Part shown: positions 1 through 10,441 of the stretch, piece after piece
How the letters are laid out: every line of letters begins with the position of its first letter
How positions within the stretch are numbered: position 1 is the stretch's first letter
Assembly (NCBI RefSeq): GCF_900105685.1
Contig: NZ_LT629781.1
Coordinates: 2,914,001 to 2,978,000 of the forward strand
Source: Verrucomicrobium sp. GAS474
GTDB taxonomy: Bacteria; Verrucomicrobiota; Verrucomicrobiia; Methylacidiphilales; GAS474
Length of the DNA: 64,000 nucleotides
Direction of reading: 5' to 3'
Made by a program: the position numbers and the translations under genes
Notes under the pieces: generated by a model
Told to the model about the DNA's origin: nothing
Seen by the model: only the letters and a program-made list of their open reading frames with translations
The model's database searches: none

Positions 1-1
1 C

Positions 2-1225
2 GGAGGTTTCAAATACAATCCCCCCCAAGGGGGCCCGGCGGACACACTCGCCACCGGATGGATCGAGAAGAAGGCCAATGCGCTTCTGTCATCCCGACTT
101 AAAGGAGTGAAGAGGATCCCGCTGGCGAAAGCACTCGCTGCCGTCACGACTCATCGGAGCGACTATCTCTGCGACTACATCGCCGATCTCGGGAGTGTGG
201 TCGACATGGACCTCATCCGAAGCGTGAAACTCAGCATGGGAGTCGACCCGATGGGGGGTGCCGGGGTTCACTACTGGGGACGCATCGCAGAGCACTATGG
301 CCTGAATCTCAGCGTCGTCAGTGAAGAGGTCGACCCCTCCTTTCGCTTTATGCCCCTCGACTGGGACGGTCAGATCCGGATGGATCCCTCCTCTCCCTAT
401 GCGATGCAGCGCCTGATCGGCATGAAGGGGCAGTTCGATCTCTCCTTTGCCTGCGACACCGATCACGACCGGCATGGAATCGTGACCAAAAGCGAAGGCT
501 TGCTGCCGCCTAACCACTATCTTTGCGTAGCGATCCACTATCTTTTTAAGAATCGTCCGAAGTGGTCTGCGGCGGCGGGGGTCGGCAAGACCGTCGTGAG
601 CAGTCGGATGATCGACCGGGTCGTCTCCAAATTAGGTCGAAAACTTTTCGAGGTCCCAGTCGGCTTCAAGTGGTTTGTCGACGGCCTCCTTGACGGCTCG
701 CTCGGCTTCGGGGGCGAAGAAAGCGCTGGAGCCACGTTTTCCCGCCTAGACGGCACCCCTTGGACGACCGACAAGGACGGGATCATCCCCTGCCTGCTTG
801 CGGCCGAGATGACAGCCCGGACGGGCCGAGACCCAGCCACACTTTATCGCGAACTCACCCACGAGTTCGGGGAACCCACCTATGATCGCGTCGACGCCCC
901 GGCGACTCCCGAACAAAAGGAACGTCTGGCGAAGCTCTCACCCCGGCAGGTCAAGATTTCTCATCTGGCCGGCGAAAGAATCGAGACCGTACTCACTCAC
1001 GCCCCCGGCAACGGGGCGCCCATCGGCGGATTAAAGGTCATCGCGGATAGCGGCTGGTTCGCTGCCCGGCCCTCTGGAACGGAGGATATCTACAAAATTT
1101 ATGCGGAGAGCTTTCAGGGTGCCAATCACTTGCACCTTATCCTGGAAGAGGCCAAAGCCATTGTGAACGCGGCTTTGGCATCCCGGCCCATCAAACTTCG
1201 GGGAAAAGGCCCCCCTAAAACTTAA
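2..1225 (+). CDS. pgm: Phosphoglucomutase (alpha-D-glucose phosphate-specific), 5' end missing
   Basis: Interconverts glucose-1-phosphate and glucose-6-phosphate, linking GlgP products to glycolysis. The reading frame is open from base 2 and begins inside the family sequence ([14 protein letters not shown]), so the true start lies left of the window; the GTG at 107 is internal. Visible family features are the metal loop DTDHDRHG, the sugar-binding stretch [10 protein letters not shown], and the C-terminal phosphate-binding motif ARPSGTED. About 408 residues are present against roughly 545 in the E. coli-type enzyme, so only the N-terminal quarter with the phosphoserine is missing. The stop is 8 bases before glgP, which suggests co-transcription. 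Confidence 0.93.
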   Translation, partial: GGFKYNPPQGGPADTLATGWIEKKANALLSSRLKGVKRIPLAKALAAVTTHRSDYLCDYIADLGSVVDMDLIRSVKLSMGVDPMGGAGVHYWGRIAEHYGLNLSVVSEEVDPSFRFMPLDWDGQIRMDPSSPYAMQRLIGMKGQFDLSFACDTDHDRHGIVTKSEGLLPPNHYLCVAIHYLFKNRPKWSAAAGVGKTVVSSRMIDRVVSKLGRKLFEVPVGFKWFVDGLLDGSLGFGGEESAGATFSRLDGTPWTTDKDGIIPCLLAAEMTARTGRDPATLYRELTHEFGEPTYDRVDAPATPEQKERLAKLSPRQVKISHLAGERIETVLTHAPGNGAPIGGLKVIADSGWFAARPSGTEDIYKIYAESFQGANHLHLILEEAKAIVNAALASRPIKLRGKGPPKT

Positions 1226-1233
1226 GGAAAAAC

Positions 1234-3780
1234 ATGACCCAGCCAACGCCTATCAACCATTCGGCATACAGTTTTCTGCCCACCGATGTGGACGGATTCA
1301 ATTCCCTCGCCGAGTTGGCCCTGGATTTACGTTGGTCTTGGAATCATGGCGCGGACCAGGTTTGGCGGCGGCTTGATCCTGTGTTGTGGGAACTCACCCA
1401 GAATCCATGGGTTGTCCTTCAGACAGTTTCACGAGAGAAGCTCAAATGCCTCTTGGCCGACGTTGCCTTTCGCAAGAACGTCGATGACCTCCTGCTGGCA
1501 AAACATCATGCGGAAGAGACACCCGCTTGGTTTCAGGAGAATTATCCGGGGTCTCCCCTCACCTGCATCGCCTATTTCAGCATGGAATTCATGTTGAGCG
1601 AAGCTTTGCCCATCTACTCCGGCGGTCTCGGGAACGTGGCTGGCGACCAGCTCAAAGCCACCAGCGATTTGGGAGTTCCCGCCGTCGGCGTCGGGCTTCT
1701 CTACCAGCAGGGCTATTTCAGGCAGGTCATCGACAAGGAGGGCGGGCAACAGGCTCTCTATCCTTACAACGATCCCGGCCAACTTCCCATCATGCCGTTG
1801 CGTCACGCCAACGGCGAGTGGCTGCGGTTAGAAATCGCCTTGCCCGGTTACTCGGTCTGGTTGCGCGCCTGGCAGGTGCAAGTCGGCCGGGTCAAACTAT
1901 ACCTGCTGGACAGCAACGACGCGGCCAACTTCCCCGCTCATCGAGGCATCACCAGCGAGCTTTACGGTGGCGGGCAGGAACTGCGTATCAAACAGGAAAT
2001 GCTGCTCGGAATCGGAGGATGGCGGCTACTCAGCGCCCTCGGCATTCAGCCGGAGGTTTGTCACCTCAACGAGGGACATGCGGCCTTTGCCGTGTTGGAG
2101 CGTGCTCGCAGTTTTATGGAGGAGAGCGGACAGCCCTTCGAGGTCGCCTTAGCGGCTACTCGCGCGGGAAACCTTTTCACGACCCACACGGCCGTTACCG
2201 CCGGCTTTGACCGTTTTCCTCCCGCGCTCATCGAGCAATACCTCGGACGCTATGCCGAAGAGAAGCTCGGCATCCCGCTACACGATCTCCTGGCTTTGGG
2301 GCGTCAAAACCCGGGCGATGCGTCTGAAAGCTTCAATATGGCCTACCTGGCCATTCGGGGGAGTGGGGCGGTGAACGGGGTGAGTCGCCTGCATGGCAAG
2401 GTGAGCAGGAACCTCTTCGAGCCCCTTTTCCCCCGTTGGCCGGAAGACGAGGTACCTGTTGGCCATGTGACTAACGGGATCCACGTCCCGACCTGGGACT
2501 CTGCCCCGGCAGATGCCCTTTGGACTGAGGCTTGCGGAAAGAACCGCTGGCTCGGGACGTGTGAGGACCTGGAAGAGGACATCCGCCACGTCCCCGACGC
2601 CAAACTCTGGGAGTTCCGCACCGCCGCCCGGAAATCCCTTGTCGAGTATGCGCGCGAAAGAATAGCCCGGCAATTGGCCTCGTCCGGAGAAGTCTCCGCA
2701 GAGGTCGAGAGCATGAAGCACCTCTTCGATCCCAACGCGCTGACACTCGGTTTCGCCCGCCGTTTCGCCACCTACAAAAGGCCGAACCTGCTCCTGCACA
2801 ATCCGGAGCGGTTACTCCGTCTTCTATCGAATCCGCAGCGCCCGGTGCAGTTGATCATTGCCGGGAAGGCCCATCCCGAGGATCGCGCCGGACAGGCCCT
2901 GATCCGTCAATGGATCCGTTTCATCCGTCAGGCAGAAGTCCGCCCCCATATCGTCTTTCTGAGCGACTATGACATGCTGTTGACCGAACACCTGGTGCAG
3001 GGGGTCGACGTCTGGATCAACACTCCCCGGCGCCCCTGGGAGGCATGCGGCACCAGCGGCATGAAAGTCCTCGTCAACGGCGGCATCAATTTTTCGGAAT
3101 TGGATGGCTGGTGGTCCGAAGCCTATGTCCCCGACCTCGGCTGGGCACTCGGGGACGGCCTGGAACACGGCACCGATCCTGGATGGGACGATGCCGAAGC
3201 CGAAATGCTCTACGACATGCTGGAACACGAGGTGGTCCCCGAATTTTACGCCCGCGATACTCAGGGCATTCCCACCGCGTGGGTCGCCCGCATGCGGGAG
3301 AGCATGGCACGGTTGACCCCCCAATTCTCAGCCAGCCGCACCGTGCGAGAATACACCGAAAGGCACTATCTTCCCGCCGCCCAGGCGTACCGCGCACGGA
3401 CCTCAAACAAGGGCGCCATTGGCAGTCAAATAATCGATTGGCGCCGTAGTTTGGAGCAAAAATGGGCCTCGCTCCGCTTTGGAGACCTTAAAATGGAAAC
3501 CTTGGGCGAACAGCATCTCTTCGAGGTGCAGGTTTTTCTTAACGATCTCGACCCCAAGGCGGTTCGGGTTGAGCTTTGTGCCAACGAAATCTCCGGTGCC
3601 GCTCCCATTCGGCAGGAGATGAAGCGCATGCATCAGTTAGCCGACGTCGCCGGCACCTACGTCTATAGCGGGGCCGTCCCTGCCGAGCGTCCGCTTTCCG
3701 ACTTTACGGCAAGGGTGATACCGCACTTCGATGGTGTGGCAATCCCACTCGAAGAGGGCCGAGTTCTTTGGCAGCGGTGA
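1234..3780 (+). CDS. glgP: Alpha-glucan (glycogen) phosphorylase
   Basis: Cytoplasmic PLP enzyme that phosphorolyses alpha-1,4-glucan to glucose-1-phosphate. The 848-residue length and the N-terminal stretch (LALDLRWSWNHGADQVW) match the bacterial alpha-glucan phosphorylase subfamily rather than the classic muscle-like type. EACGTSGMKVLVNGG carries the PLP-binding lysine at about residue 611; YSGGLGNVAGD and HLNEGHAAF are also family motifs. It sits between pgm and the debranching gene glgX, so the three form a glycogen breakdown unit. AAGGAAAAAC before the ATG provides a modest ribosome-binding site. Confidence 0.95.
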   Translation: MTQPTPINHSAYSFLPTDVDGFNSLAELALDLRWSWNHGADQVWRRLDPVLWELTQNPWVVLQTVSREKLKCLLADVAFRKNVDDLLLAKHHAEETPAWFQENYPGSPLTCIAYFSMEFMLSEALPIYSGGLGNVAGDQLKATSDLGVPAVGVGLLYQQGYFRQVIDKEGGQQALYPYNDPGQLPIMPLRHANGEWLRLEIALPGYSVWLRAWQVQVGRVKLYLLDSNDAANFPAHRGITSELYGGGQELRIKQEMLLGIGGWRLLSALGIQPEVCHLNEGHAAFAVLERARSFMEESGQPFEVALAATRAGNLFTTHTAVTAGFDRFPPALIEQYLGRYAEEKLGIPLHDLLALGRQNPGDASESFNMAYLAIRGSGAVNGVSRLHGKVSRNLFEPLFPRWPEDEVPVGHVTNGIHVPTWDSAPADALWTEACGKNRWLGTCEDLEEDIRHVPDAKLWEFRTAARKSLVEYARERIARQLASSGEVSAEVESMKHLFDPNALTLGFARRFATYKRPNLLLHNPERLLRLLSNPQRPVQLIIAGKAHPEDRAGQALIRQWIRFIRQAEVRPHIVFLSDYDMLLTEHLVQGVDVWINTPRRPWEACGTSGMKVLVNGGINFSELDGWWSEAYVPDLGWALGDGLEHGTDPGWDDAEAEMLYDMLEHEVVPEFYARDTQGIPTAWVARMRESMARLTPQFSASRTVREYTERHYLPAAQAYRARTSNKGAIGSQIIDWRRSLEQKWASLRFGDLKMETLGEQHLFEVQVFLNDLDPKAVRVELCANEISGAAPIRQEMKRMHQLADVAGTYVYSGAVPAERPLSDFTARVIPHFDGVAIPLEEGRVLWQR

Positions 3781-3792
3781 TTGCATGCGAAG

Positions 3793-5979
3793 ATGAATAT
3801 GCCTGAAAGCCCTCCCCATAATTTTGAAGCGGATATCCCGGGATTCGCCCAGGTCCGGGTTGGCGTTCCCCTGCCCATGGGAACCCATGCCCACGAGGGC
3901 GGGGTCAACTTTGCCCTATTCAGCCGCCACGCCAGCCGCGTGCGACTGGAACTCTTCGACCTGCCGGAAGATGCCAAGCCCTCCAAGGTCATTGACCTCG
4001 ACCCCGCGCATAACCGAACCGGGGACATCTGGCACGTCTGGATCTTCGGCATCCGCCATGGCCAACTCTATGCCTACCGCGTCGACGGCCCCCAGCAGCC
4101 CTGGGCAGGGCATCGGTTCAACTTCAACAAGCTTCTCCTGGATCCCTTCACGAAAGCCATTTCCCCGGCACCCGCTTGGAGCTTCGAGCCTGCCTACGGC
4201 TACGATCCATCGGCAGCAGAGCGCGATCTCTCCTTTTCCGAAGTCGATAACGCAGGAGCCATGCCGAAATGCATCTTCACCCAAGAATCCTTTGATTGGA
4301 GAGGTGATCGCCCCCTCAAGCACCCCTGGTCAAAGACGATCATTTATGAAACCCACGTCAGAGGGTTCACCATCCACCCGAGTTCCGGCGCGACCCATCC
4401 TGGAACGTACCGTGGCCTGATCGAGAAGATCCCGTATCTCAAGGAACTAGGCGTGACTGCCGTGGAACTCATGCCTGTGCAGGAGTTCAATGAATACCAA
4501 GTCAAAGGAAGCCAGCCCCACACAGGCCAACCTCTTCGAAACTACTGGGGCTATGATCCGGTGGTTTTCTTTGCCGCCAAGGCTTCCTACAGCAGTTCAG
4601 GAGGCATGGGCCAGCAGATATCGGAATTCAAGGAGATGGTCCGGGCCTTGCATCAGGCTGACATCGAAGTGATCCTCGATGTGGTTTTCAACCACACGGC
4701 CGAAGGGGACGAACTGGGACCGACGCTCTGTTTTCGGGGCATCGACAACCGGATCTTCTACACACTGGCTGGAGACAGGCGTTACTACAAGGACTACACG
4801 GGCACGGGCAACACCATCAACGCCAACCATCCCGTTGTTCGGGCCCAAATCTTGGCCGCCCTTTTTTATTGGGCGGGCGAGATGCACGTGGATGGCTTCC
4901 GGTTTGATCTGGCATCGGTTCTTGGACGGGACGGCACCGGCAATCTGCTCGAAAAGGCACCGCTTCTGGAACGGATCGCCGAGGATCCGGTCTTGCGAGA
5001 CGTGAAAATCATCGCCGAAGCCTGGGATACCGGGGGAGCCTACGAGGTGGGTCGCTTTTCCGAACCACGTTGGGCGGAATGGAACGGTGAATACCGGGAC
5101 GACGTGCGACGCTTCTGGCGTGGCGATACCGGGTTGCTCGGTCTGTTTGCCAGCCGCCTCTGCGGCAGCTCCGATATCTATGCGAAGTCGGGAAAGGGAC
5201 CGGAAAGCAGCATCAACTTCATAACCTGCCATGACGGATTCACGCTGAACGATCTGGTCAGCTATCTCGCCAAGGACAATACGTCGAACGGAGAGAACAA
5301 TCTCGACGGAACAAACCACAACTTCAGCGAAAACTACGGTATTGAAGGAAACACAACGGATGTTGGAATCGGGATCGTACGGCAGCGTCAAATTAAGAAC
5401 TTCCTCCTCACCCTGCTGATCTCGCGAGGGGTACCCATGCTGCTCGGCGGTGACGAGTTTCGTCGAACGCAATGCGGCAACAACAACGCCTATTCCCAAG
5501 ACAACGAGACAAGCTGGTATGACTGGAGCTTTCTCAAAGAGCATCAGGGTGTCTTCCGATTCACCCGCGGCCTTATTGCCTTTCGCCAAGCTCACCCCGT
5601 TCTGAGCAGAGAACAGTTCTACTCGGATTCCGAAATCCGTTGGTTTGGCCCGCAAGGCGGATCACCCAACTGGGACGATCCCAAAGCAAAACAACTCGCC
5701 TGCCTGATCCTGGAGGAGAAACAGAGTGCTATTTTCCTGCTGTTCAACGCAGACATCGACGCGGTCGGCTTCGCATTGCCCCCGGCACCGTTTGGGACTC
5801 AGTGGCATCTGACCGCCAATACTGAACGAGAAACACCGTACGATCTATTTGCCGTAGGCGAAGAGCCGCTTTTGGAAGACAGCCAGACCTACCTCCTCGG
5901 CCCACAATCGTCCGTCATCCTTCTGGCACGCTCAACGAACGATCAAACCCTGCCGACGGCATCGAAAGAACCCCTATGA
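3793..5979 (+). CDS. glgX: Glycogen debranching enzyme GlgX (isoamylase type)
   Basis: GH13 enzyme that hydrolyses alpha-1,6 branches left by GlgP. An N-terminal CBM48-like domain (about residues 20-120) precedes the catalytic barrel. VDGFRFDLASVLGRD holds the nucleophile Asp, KIIAEAWD the acid/base Glu, and CHDGFTLNDLVSY is a conserved GlgX segment. The frame is open from TTG 3781, directly after the glgP stop; ATG 3793 is chosen, with ATG 3799 also possible, since no strong Shine-Dalgarno sequence decides. The stop overlaps the next gene's start as ATGA, implying translational coupling. Confidence 0.93.
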   Translation: MNMPESPPHNFEADIPGFAQVRVGVPLPMGTHAHEGGVNFALFSRHASRVRLELFDLPEDAKPSKVIDLDPAHNRTGDIWHVWIFGIRHGQLYAYRVDGPQQPWAGHRFNFNKLLLDPFTKAISPAPAWSFEPAYGYDPSAAERDLSFSEVDNAGAMPKCIFTQESFDWRGDRPLKHPWSKTIIYETHVRGFTIHPSSGATHPGTYRGLIEKIPYLKELGVTAVELMPVQEFNEYQVKGSQPHTGQPLRNYWGYDPVVFFAAKASYSSSGGMGQQISEFKEMVRALHQADIEVILDVVFNHTAEGDELGPTLCFRGIDNRIFYTLAGDRRYYKDYTGTGNTINANHPVVRAQILAALFYWAGEMHVDGFRFDLASVLGRDGTGNLLEKAPLLERIAEDPVLRDVKIIAEAWDTGGAYEVGRFSEPRWAEWNGEYRDDVRRFWRGDTGLLGLFASRLCGSSDIYAKSGKGPESSINFITCHDGFTLNDLVSYLAKDNTSNGENNLDGTNHNFSENYGIEGNTTDVGIGIVRQRQIKNFLLTLLISRGVPMLLGGDEFRRTQCGNNNAYSQDNETSWYDWSFLKEHQGVFRFTRGLIAFRQAHPVLSREQFYSDSEIRWFGPQGGSPNWDDPKAKQLACLILEEKQSAIFLLFNADIDAVGFALPPAPFGTQWHLTANTERETPYDLFAVGEEPLLEDSQTYLLGPQSSVILLARSTNDQTLPTASKEPL

Positions 5980-7484
5980 AAAGAAAACTTCTAACTCCCG
6001 ACTCGAAGGAACGGAAAACAACCGATCGATCCCTTCTTTTCACTATCGCTCGCCAGGCAATGATCGAACGCGGCCTAGAGCCGGACTTCCCGATGGAAAC
6101 TCGAAAGGAACTGGCAGCCATGAGCGGGCCCGCCCAACATGCCAACGATATTCAGGATTTGCGTCATCTGCCTTGGTCGTCGATCGACAACGACGATTCC
6201 CGCGATCTGGACCAGCTCACCGTTGCCGAATCCCTCCCGAACGGACAAGTCAGAATCCTCGTGGCGATTTCGGATGTCGACGCCCTCGTGCGCAAGGGCT
6301 CGGCGATTGACGATCACGCACGCCACAACACGACCTCCGTCTACACCCCTGCCGCACTATTCCCGATGCTGCCCGAAGCATTGTCCACCGATCTCACATC
6401 GTTGAAGGAGAATGAGGATAGACTGGCCGTCGTGGTGGACATGTCCTTCACGGAAGACGCCTCACTCGCCACATGGACTATCTACAGGGCTAACGTAAAG
6501 AATTATGGCAAACTGGCCTATCGAAGTGTCGCGGCATGGCTGGCCGGAGAAGAGGCCGCGCCCTCGAAAGTTCTTGAGACTCCGGGCCTCGATGAAAATC
6601 TTCGCCTCCAAGACAGTGTCGCGCAACGGCTCATGGAACGACGTCACCGCTCCGGTGCCCTCAGTCTCGATACCATACAGGCGAAGGCGATCTTCGACCG
6701 CGACTCCCTTTCCGATCTTCAGTTGGATCGAAAGAACCGAGCAAAACAGTTGATTGAAGACTTCATGATTGCGGCAAACGGAGTGACCGCCATCTACCTT
6801 GCATCCAAGAACTTCCCCTCCCTCCGACGAGTCCTTCGGTCTCCTGAACGATGGAACCGAATTGTAGAACTCGCATCCGGATTTGGAGATACCCTCCCCG
6901 ACGAGCCCGATGCCGCAGCGCTCGAATCCTTTCTCCTCCGGCGTCGTGAAGCCGATTCCGAAAAATTCCCCGATCTTTCCCTGGCTATCGTCAAACTGAT
7001 AGGACGAGGAGAATACGCGCTAGACCTGCCCGGCGGACAACCACCCGGACACTTCGGGCTGGCCGTGAAGGACTATACCCACTCCACAGCGCCAAACCGG
7101 CGCTTTCCCGATCTGATCATGCAGCGGCTCCTTAAGGCGGCGATGGCGGGACTACCCTCTCCCTACTCAATTCCGGAACTTGAGGAACTGGCGAGGCACT
7201 GCTCGGAACGGGAGGACGATGCCACCAAGGTGGAGCGGCGGGTCCAGAAGTCGGCGGCGGCCCTCCTGCTGTCCGATAGAATCGGATGGAAATTTGATGC
7301 CATCGTTACCGGGGCCGCAGCCAAAGGAACATGGGTTCGGCTTTTCTGGCCTCCCATAGAAGGACGGCTTGAAAAGGGTTTCCAGGGCCTCAAAGTCGGC
7401 GACCACGTTCACGTCCAACTGGTCCACACCGATGTCCAGCGCGGCTTCATCGATTTCGTGCGCGATCTACCTGCCAAAAAGTGA
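5976..7484 (+). CDS. RNase II/R-family exoribonuclease (RNB domain)
   Basis: Predicted 3'-5' exoribonuclease. SSIDNDDSRDLDQ near residue 70 is the RNB motif whose aspartates coordinate catalytic magnesium; HSTAPNRRFPDLIMQRLL is the conserved RNB C-terminal segment. At 502 residues it is much shorter than RNase R and has little room for the paired cold-shock domains before RNB; the last 60 residues look like a degenerate S1/OB fold. The ATG overlaps the glgX stop by 4 bases, so it is probably translated together with the glycogen genes. Family is clear; its RNA substrate and reason for being here are unknown. Confidence 0.85.
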   Translation: MKRKLLTPDSKERKTTDRSLLFTIARQAMIERGLEPDFPMETRKELAAMSGPAQHANDIQDLRHLPWSSIDNDDSRDLDQLTVAESLPNGQVRILVAISDVDALVRKGSAIDDHARHNTTSVYTPAALFPMLPEALSTDLTSLKENEDRLAVVVDMSFTEDASLATWTIYRANVKNYGKLAYRSVAAWLAGEEAAPSKVLETPGLDENLRLQDSVAQRLMERRHRSGALSLDTIQAKAIFDRDSLSDLQLDRKNRAKQLIEDFMIAANGVTAIYLASKNFPSLRRVLRSPERWNRIVELASGFGDTLPDEPDAAALESFLLRRREADSEKFPDLSLAIVKLIGRGEYALDLPGGQPPGHFGLAVKDYTHSTAPNRRFPDLIMQRLLKAAMAGLPSPYSIPELEELARHCSEREDDATKVERRVQKSAAALLLSDRIGWKFDAIVTGAAAKGTWVRLFWPPIEGRLEKGFQGLKVGDHVHVQLVHTDVQRGFIDFVRDLPAKK

Positions 7485-7594
7485 CGTCGCCCCATTTTGG
7501 GACGGACGCAGTCATCTTGTCTCCATACCTAAAGGCAAGGTCGGGTAAGACCCCATTGTCATCGGATGGACTTCCGAAACACACTCCCTAGTCC

Positions 7595-9229
7595 ATGACC
7601 AAGCCTCTCACGCAGCTTCCCGCCTGGAAGGCTCTCGCAGCGAACCACAAGCAGATGCAGAAGCTGCCGCTTCGGAAACTGTTTGCCGATGATCCCAAAC
7701 GCGGCGAGCGCTTGACGGTCGAGGCATCGGGCATCTACCTCGATTACTCCAAGAACCGAATCACCGACCATACTCTCGAACTGTTGGCTCAACTGGCAAG
7801 GGAATCCAATTTGGGAGTGCGGATCGCAGCCATGTTCCGGGGTGAGAAGATCAACCTCACGGAAAACCGTGCCGTCCTTCATGTTGCCCTGCGCGCTCCA
7901 AAAACTGAAACCATCATTGTCGACGGGGAAAATGTCGTTCCCCGCGTCCATGCCGTGCTGGAAAAGATGGCTGTCTTTTCCAATCAGGTCCGAGACGGTA
8001 AATGGAAGGGCTATACGGGCAAGCGGATCAGGACCGTCATCAATATCGGAATTGGCGGCTCCGACCTCGGTCCCGTGATGGCTTACGAGGCACTCAAGCA
8101 TTACAGCGATCGGGAAATCACCTTCCTCTTTGTCTCAAACGTCGATGGCATTGATTTCGCCGAGGCGACTCACGATCTCGACCCTGCGGAAACCCTGTTC
8201 ATCGTTTCCTCGAAGACTTTCACGACGTTGGAGACCATGACCAACGCCCAGAGCGCTCGCGACTGGCTGGTCAAGCGGCTCGGAGGCGACCGGAAGGCGA
8301 TTGCCAGCCATTTTGTGGCGGTTTCGACAAATACAGAGAGGGTTACCGCATTCGGCATCGATCCGGCGAATATGTTCGGCTTCTGGGACTGGGTCGGGGG
8401 GCGCTACTCGATGGACTCGGCCATCGGCCTTTCGACGATGCTGGCGATCGGTCCCGATCACTTTCATGCGATGCTCAAAGGTTTCCGAGAGATGGACGAG
8501 CACTTCCTGCACGCCCCCTTCGAGATCAACATGCCGGTGCTGATGGGATTGCTTGCAGTTTGGAACAATGACTTTCTGGGTGCCCAAACCGTGGCGGTTT
8601 TGCCCTATGAACAATACCTGAAGCGCTTCCCGGCCTACCTTCAACAGTTGACGATGGAGAGCAACGGCAAGCACGTGACGTTTGATGGGAGGGAAGTCGA
8701 CTATCAGACAGGGCCGGTTTATTGGGGCGAACCGGGAACCAACGGCCAACACTCCTTCTATCAATTGATCCATCAGGGAACCCGGTTGATCCCGTGCGAC
8801 TTCATCGCCTTCGCCCATTCCCTGACTCCCCTTGGCCGTCACCATGACATTCTCTTAGCCAACGTCTTCGCCCAGGCCGAGGCGTTGGCCTTTGGGAAAA
8901 CCCCGAAGGAAGTCGAGGCCGAAGGAACGCCGAAGACACTCGTTCCGCATTGCGTCTTTGAAGGCAACCGTCCTTCGAACGTAATCATGGCCGATCGTCT
9001 CACCCCCGAGGTCCTGGGAAAACTCGTCGCACTTTACGAACACAGCGTCTTCACACAGGGCGTGATTTGGAACATCGATTCGTTCGATCAATGGGGCGTC
9101 GAATTAGGCAAGGTTCTTGCCCAGAAAATCGTCCCGGAACTCGAGAGCGCAGCTCCACCCAAACTCACCCATGACAGCTCAACGAATACCCTGATTCGTC
9201 GCTATCGAAGAATGAAGAAAGATAAATAA
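7595..9229 (+). CDS. pgi: Glucose-6-phosphate isomerase
   Basis: Interconverts glucose-6-phosphate and fructose-6-phosphate, feeding aldolase or the phosphoketolase encoded later in the window. The 544 residues match the E. coli-type length. Diagnostic motifs are [16 protein letters not shown] (phosphate binding), [33 protein letters not shown] and [12 protein letters not shown] with the catalytic His, and [10 protein letters not shown] near the C-terminus. A 110-base gap separates it from the RNB gene, so it may have its own promoter. The aldolase gene starts one base after its stop codon. Confidence 0.96.
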   Translation: MTKPLTQLPAWKALAANHKQMQKLPLRKLFADDPKRGERLTVEASGIYLDYSKNRITDHTLELLAQLARESNLGVRIAAMFRGEKINLTENRAVLHVALRAPKTETIIVDGENVVPRVHAVLEKMAVFSNQVRDGKWKGYTGKRIRTVINIGIGGSDLGPVMAYEALKHYSDREITFLFVSNVDGIDFAEATHDLDPAETLFIVSSKTFTTLETMTNAQSARDWLVKRLGGDRKAIASHFVAVSTNTERVTAFGIDPANMFGFWDWVGGRYSMDSAIGLSTMLAIGPDHFHAMLKGFREMDEHFLHAPFEINMPVLMGLLAVWNNDFLGAQTVAVLPYEQYLKRFPAYLQQLTMESNGKHVTFDGREVDYQTGPVYWGEPGTNGQHSFYQLIHQGTRLIPCDFIAFAHSLTPLGRHHDILLANVFAQAEALAFGKTPKEVEAEGTPKTLVPHCVFEGNRPSNVIMADRLTPEVLGKLVALYEHSVFTQGVIWNIDSFDQWGVELGKVLAQKIVPELESAAPPKLTHDSSTNTLIRRYRRMKKDK

Positions 9230-9230
9230 A

Positions 9231-10280
9231 ATGAATGTTCCCACTCTTGCCGCAATCGCAGGGAAGCTGGTCGCCGACGATAAAGGCTTGCTGGCGATGG
9301 ATGAAAGCAACCCGACTTGTAACAAGCGCTTCGCCAAACTGGGAATTCCCCAGACCGAAGAAGCCCGACGTTCCTATCGGGAATGGATCGTAACGACACC
9401 CGGCCTGGCTGATTCCATCAGTGGCGTCATCCTTTATGACGAAACAACCCGTCAAAAAAGGGGGGATGCCACCCCCTTGATCGACGCCATTGCCGATGCG
9501 GGAATCATTCCTGGCATCAAGGTCGACACGGGAGCAAAAGATCTCGCGGGCCATTCTGGAGAGAAAGTAACCGAGGGCCTCGACGGCTTACGCGATCGTC
9601 TCCAGGAATATTTTCAAATGGGGGCCCGGTTTGCCAAATGGCGGGCCGTAATCACCCTTGGCAATGGCATCCCCAGTCGGGGATGCATTGAGGCGAATGC
9701 CCATGCCTTGGCGCGCTATGCCTCACTATGCCAAGAGGCCGGACTCGTCCCCATCGTCGAGCCCGAGGTTCTCATGGAAGGCACTCATACTCTGAAGCTG
9801 TGCTGCGAGGTCACGGAGGAAGTCTTGACGACGGTTTTTGATCATCTTTACACCCAACGCGTGATGCCGGAAGGGCTGATCCTCAAGCCCAACATGATCC
9901 TCCCCGGATTGGCTTGCCCCGTACAAGCAGGAATCGACGAAGTAGCAGACGCCACGGTGAGATGCCTCTTGCGGGCGGTCCCCGCTGCCGTTCCAGGAAT
10001 CGTCTTCTTGTCGGGCGGCCAATCGGCCGAATTGGCCTCGAGCCGCTTGAACGCCATGAACGTCAGGTTCAAATCGAGCCTACCGTGGGCGCTATCCTTC
10101 TCGTTCGCCCGGGCGATTCAGCAACCGGCTCTCGAACTTTGGCAGGGCAAGGAATCCCATGTGACGGCAGCACAGCACGCCCTAGCTCATCGTGCCCTCT
10201 GCAATCGGGCCGCCCGCCGCGGCGAATACGATGCCACGATGGAGAAAGCGGATACGGCCAGCAAGTCGGTTGCAGGCTGA
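9231..10280 (+). CDS. fba: Fructose-bisphosphate aldolase, class I
   Basis: Schiff-base aldolase that interconverts fructose-1,6-bisphosphate and two triose phosphates. The eukaryote-like class I fold is shown by KGLLAMDESNPTCNKRF at the N-terminus, VPIVEPEVLMEG, and GLILKPNMILPG with the Schiff-base lysine. At 349 residues it is of usual length. It follows pgi with one intervening base, so the two are almost certainly co-transcribed. No phosphofructokinase gene is visible nearby, so in this cluster it may work with the phosphoketolase route or in the gluconeogenic direction (inference). Confidence 0.94.
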   Translation: MNVPTLAAIAGKLVADDKGLLAMDESNPTCNKRFAKLGIPQTEEARRSYREWIVTTPGLADSISGVILYDETTRQKRGDATPLIDAIADAGIIPGIKVDTGAKDLAGHSGEKVTEGLDGLRDRLQEYFQMGARFAKWRAVITLGNGIPSRGCIEANAHALARYASLCQEAGLVPIVEPEVLMEGTHTLKLCCEVTEEVLTTVFDHLYTQRVMPEGLILKPNMILPGLACPVQAGIDEVADATVRCLLRAVPAAVPGIVFLSGGQSAELASSRLNAMNVRFKSSLPWALSFSFARAIQQPALELWQGKESHVTAAQHALAHRALCNRAARRGEYDATMEKADTASKSVAG

Positions 10281-10352
10281 AAGCCGCCCCACCAACGCCG
10301 GGTAGGGTTATGCCCCATGGCAGAATCGTATCCATTGGGACAACTTGAAGTG

Positions 10353-10380
10353 TTCGCACTCAGGCCCATCTCCGTGCGAA
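10353..10380. repeat. Short inverted repeat in the fba / PRC-barrel gap
   Basis: TTCGCAC (10353-10359) and GTGCGAA (10374-10380) form a perfect 7-bp inverted repeat with a 14-base spacer in the 161-base gap after fba. No T-run follows, so it may be an operator or mRNA hairpin rather than an intrinsic terminator. Nothing else is recognised in this gap. Confidence 0.35.
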
Positions 10381-10441
10381 TGCTTTCTCAATCACGCTCT
10401 CGCTTAAGACAACGGCGCCAAACGACGGAACAAAACCGATT

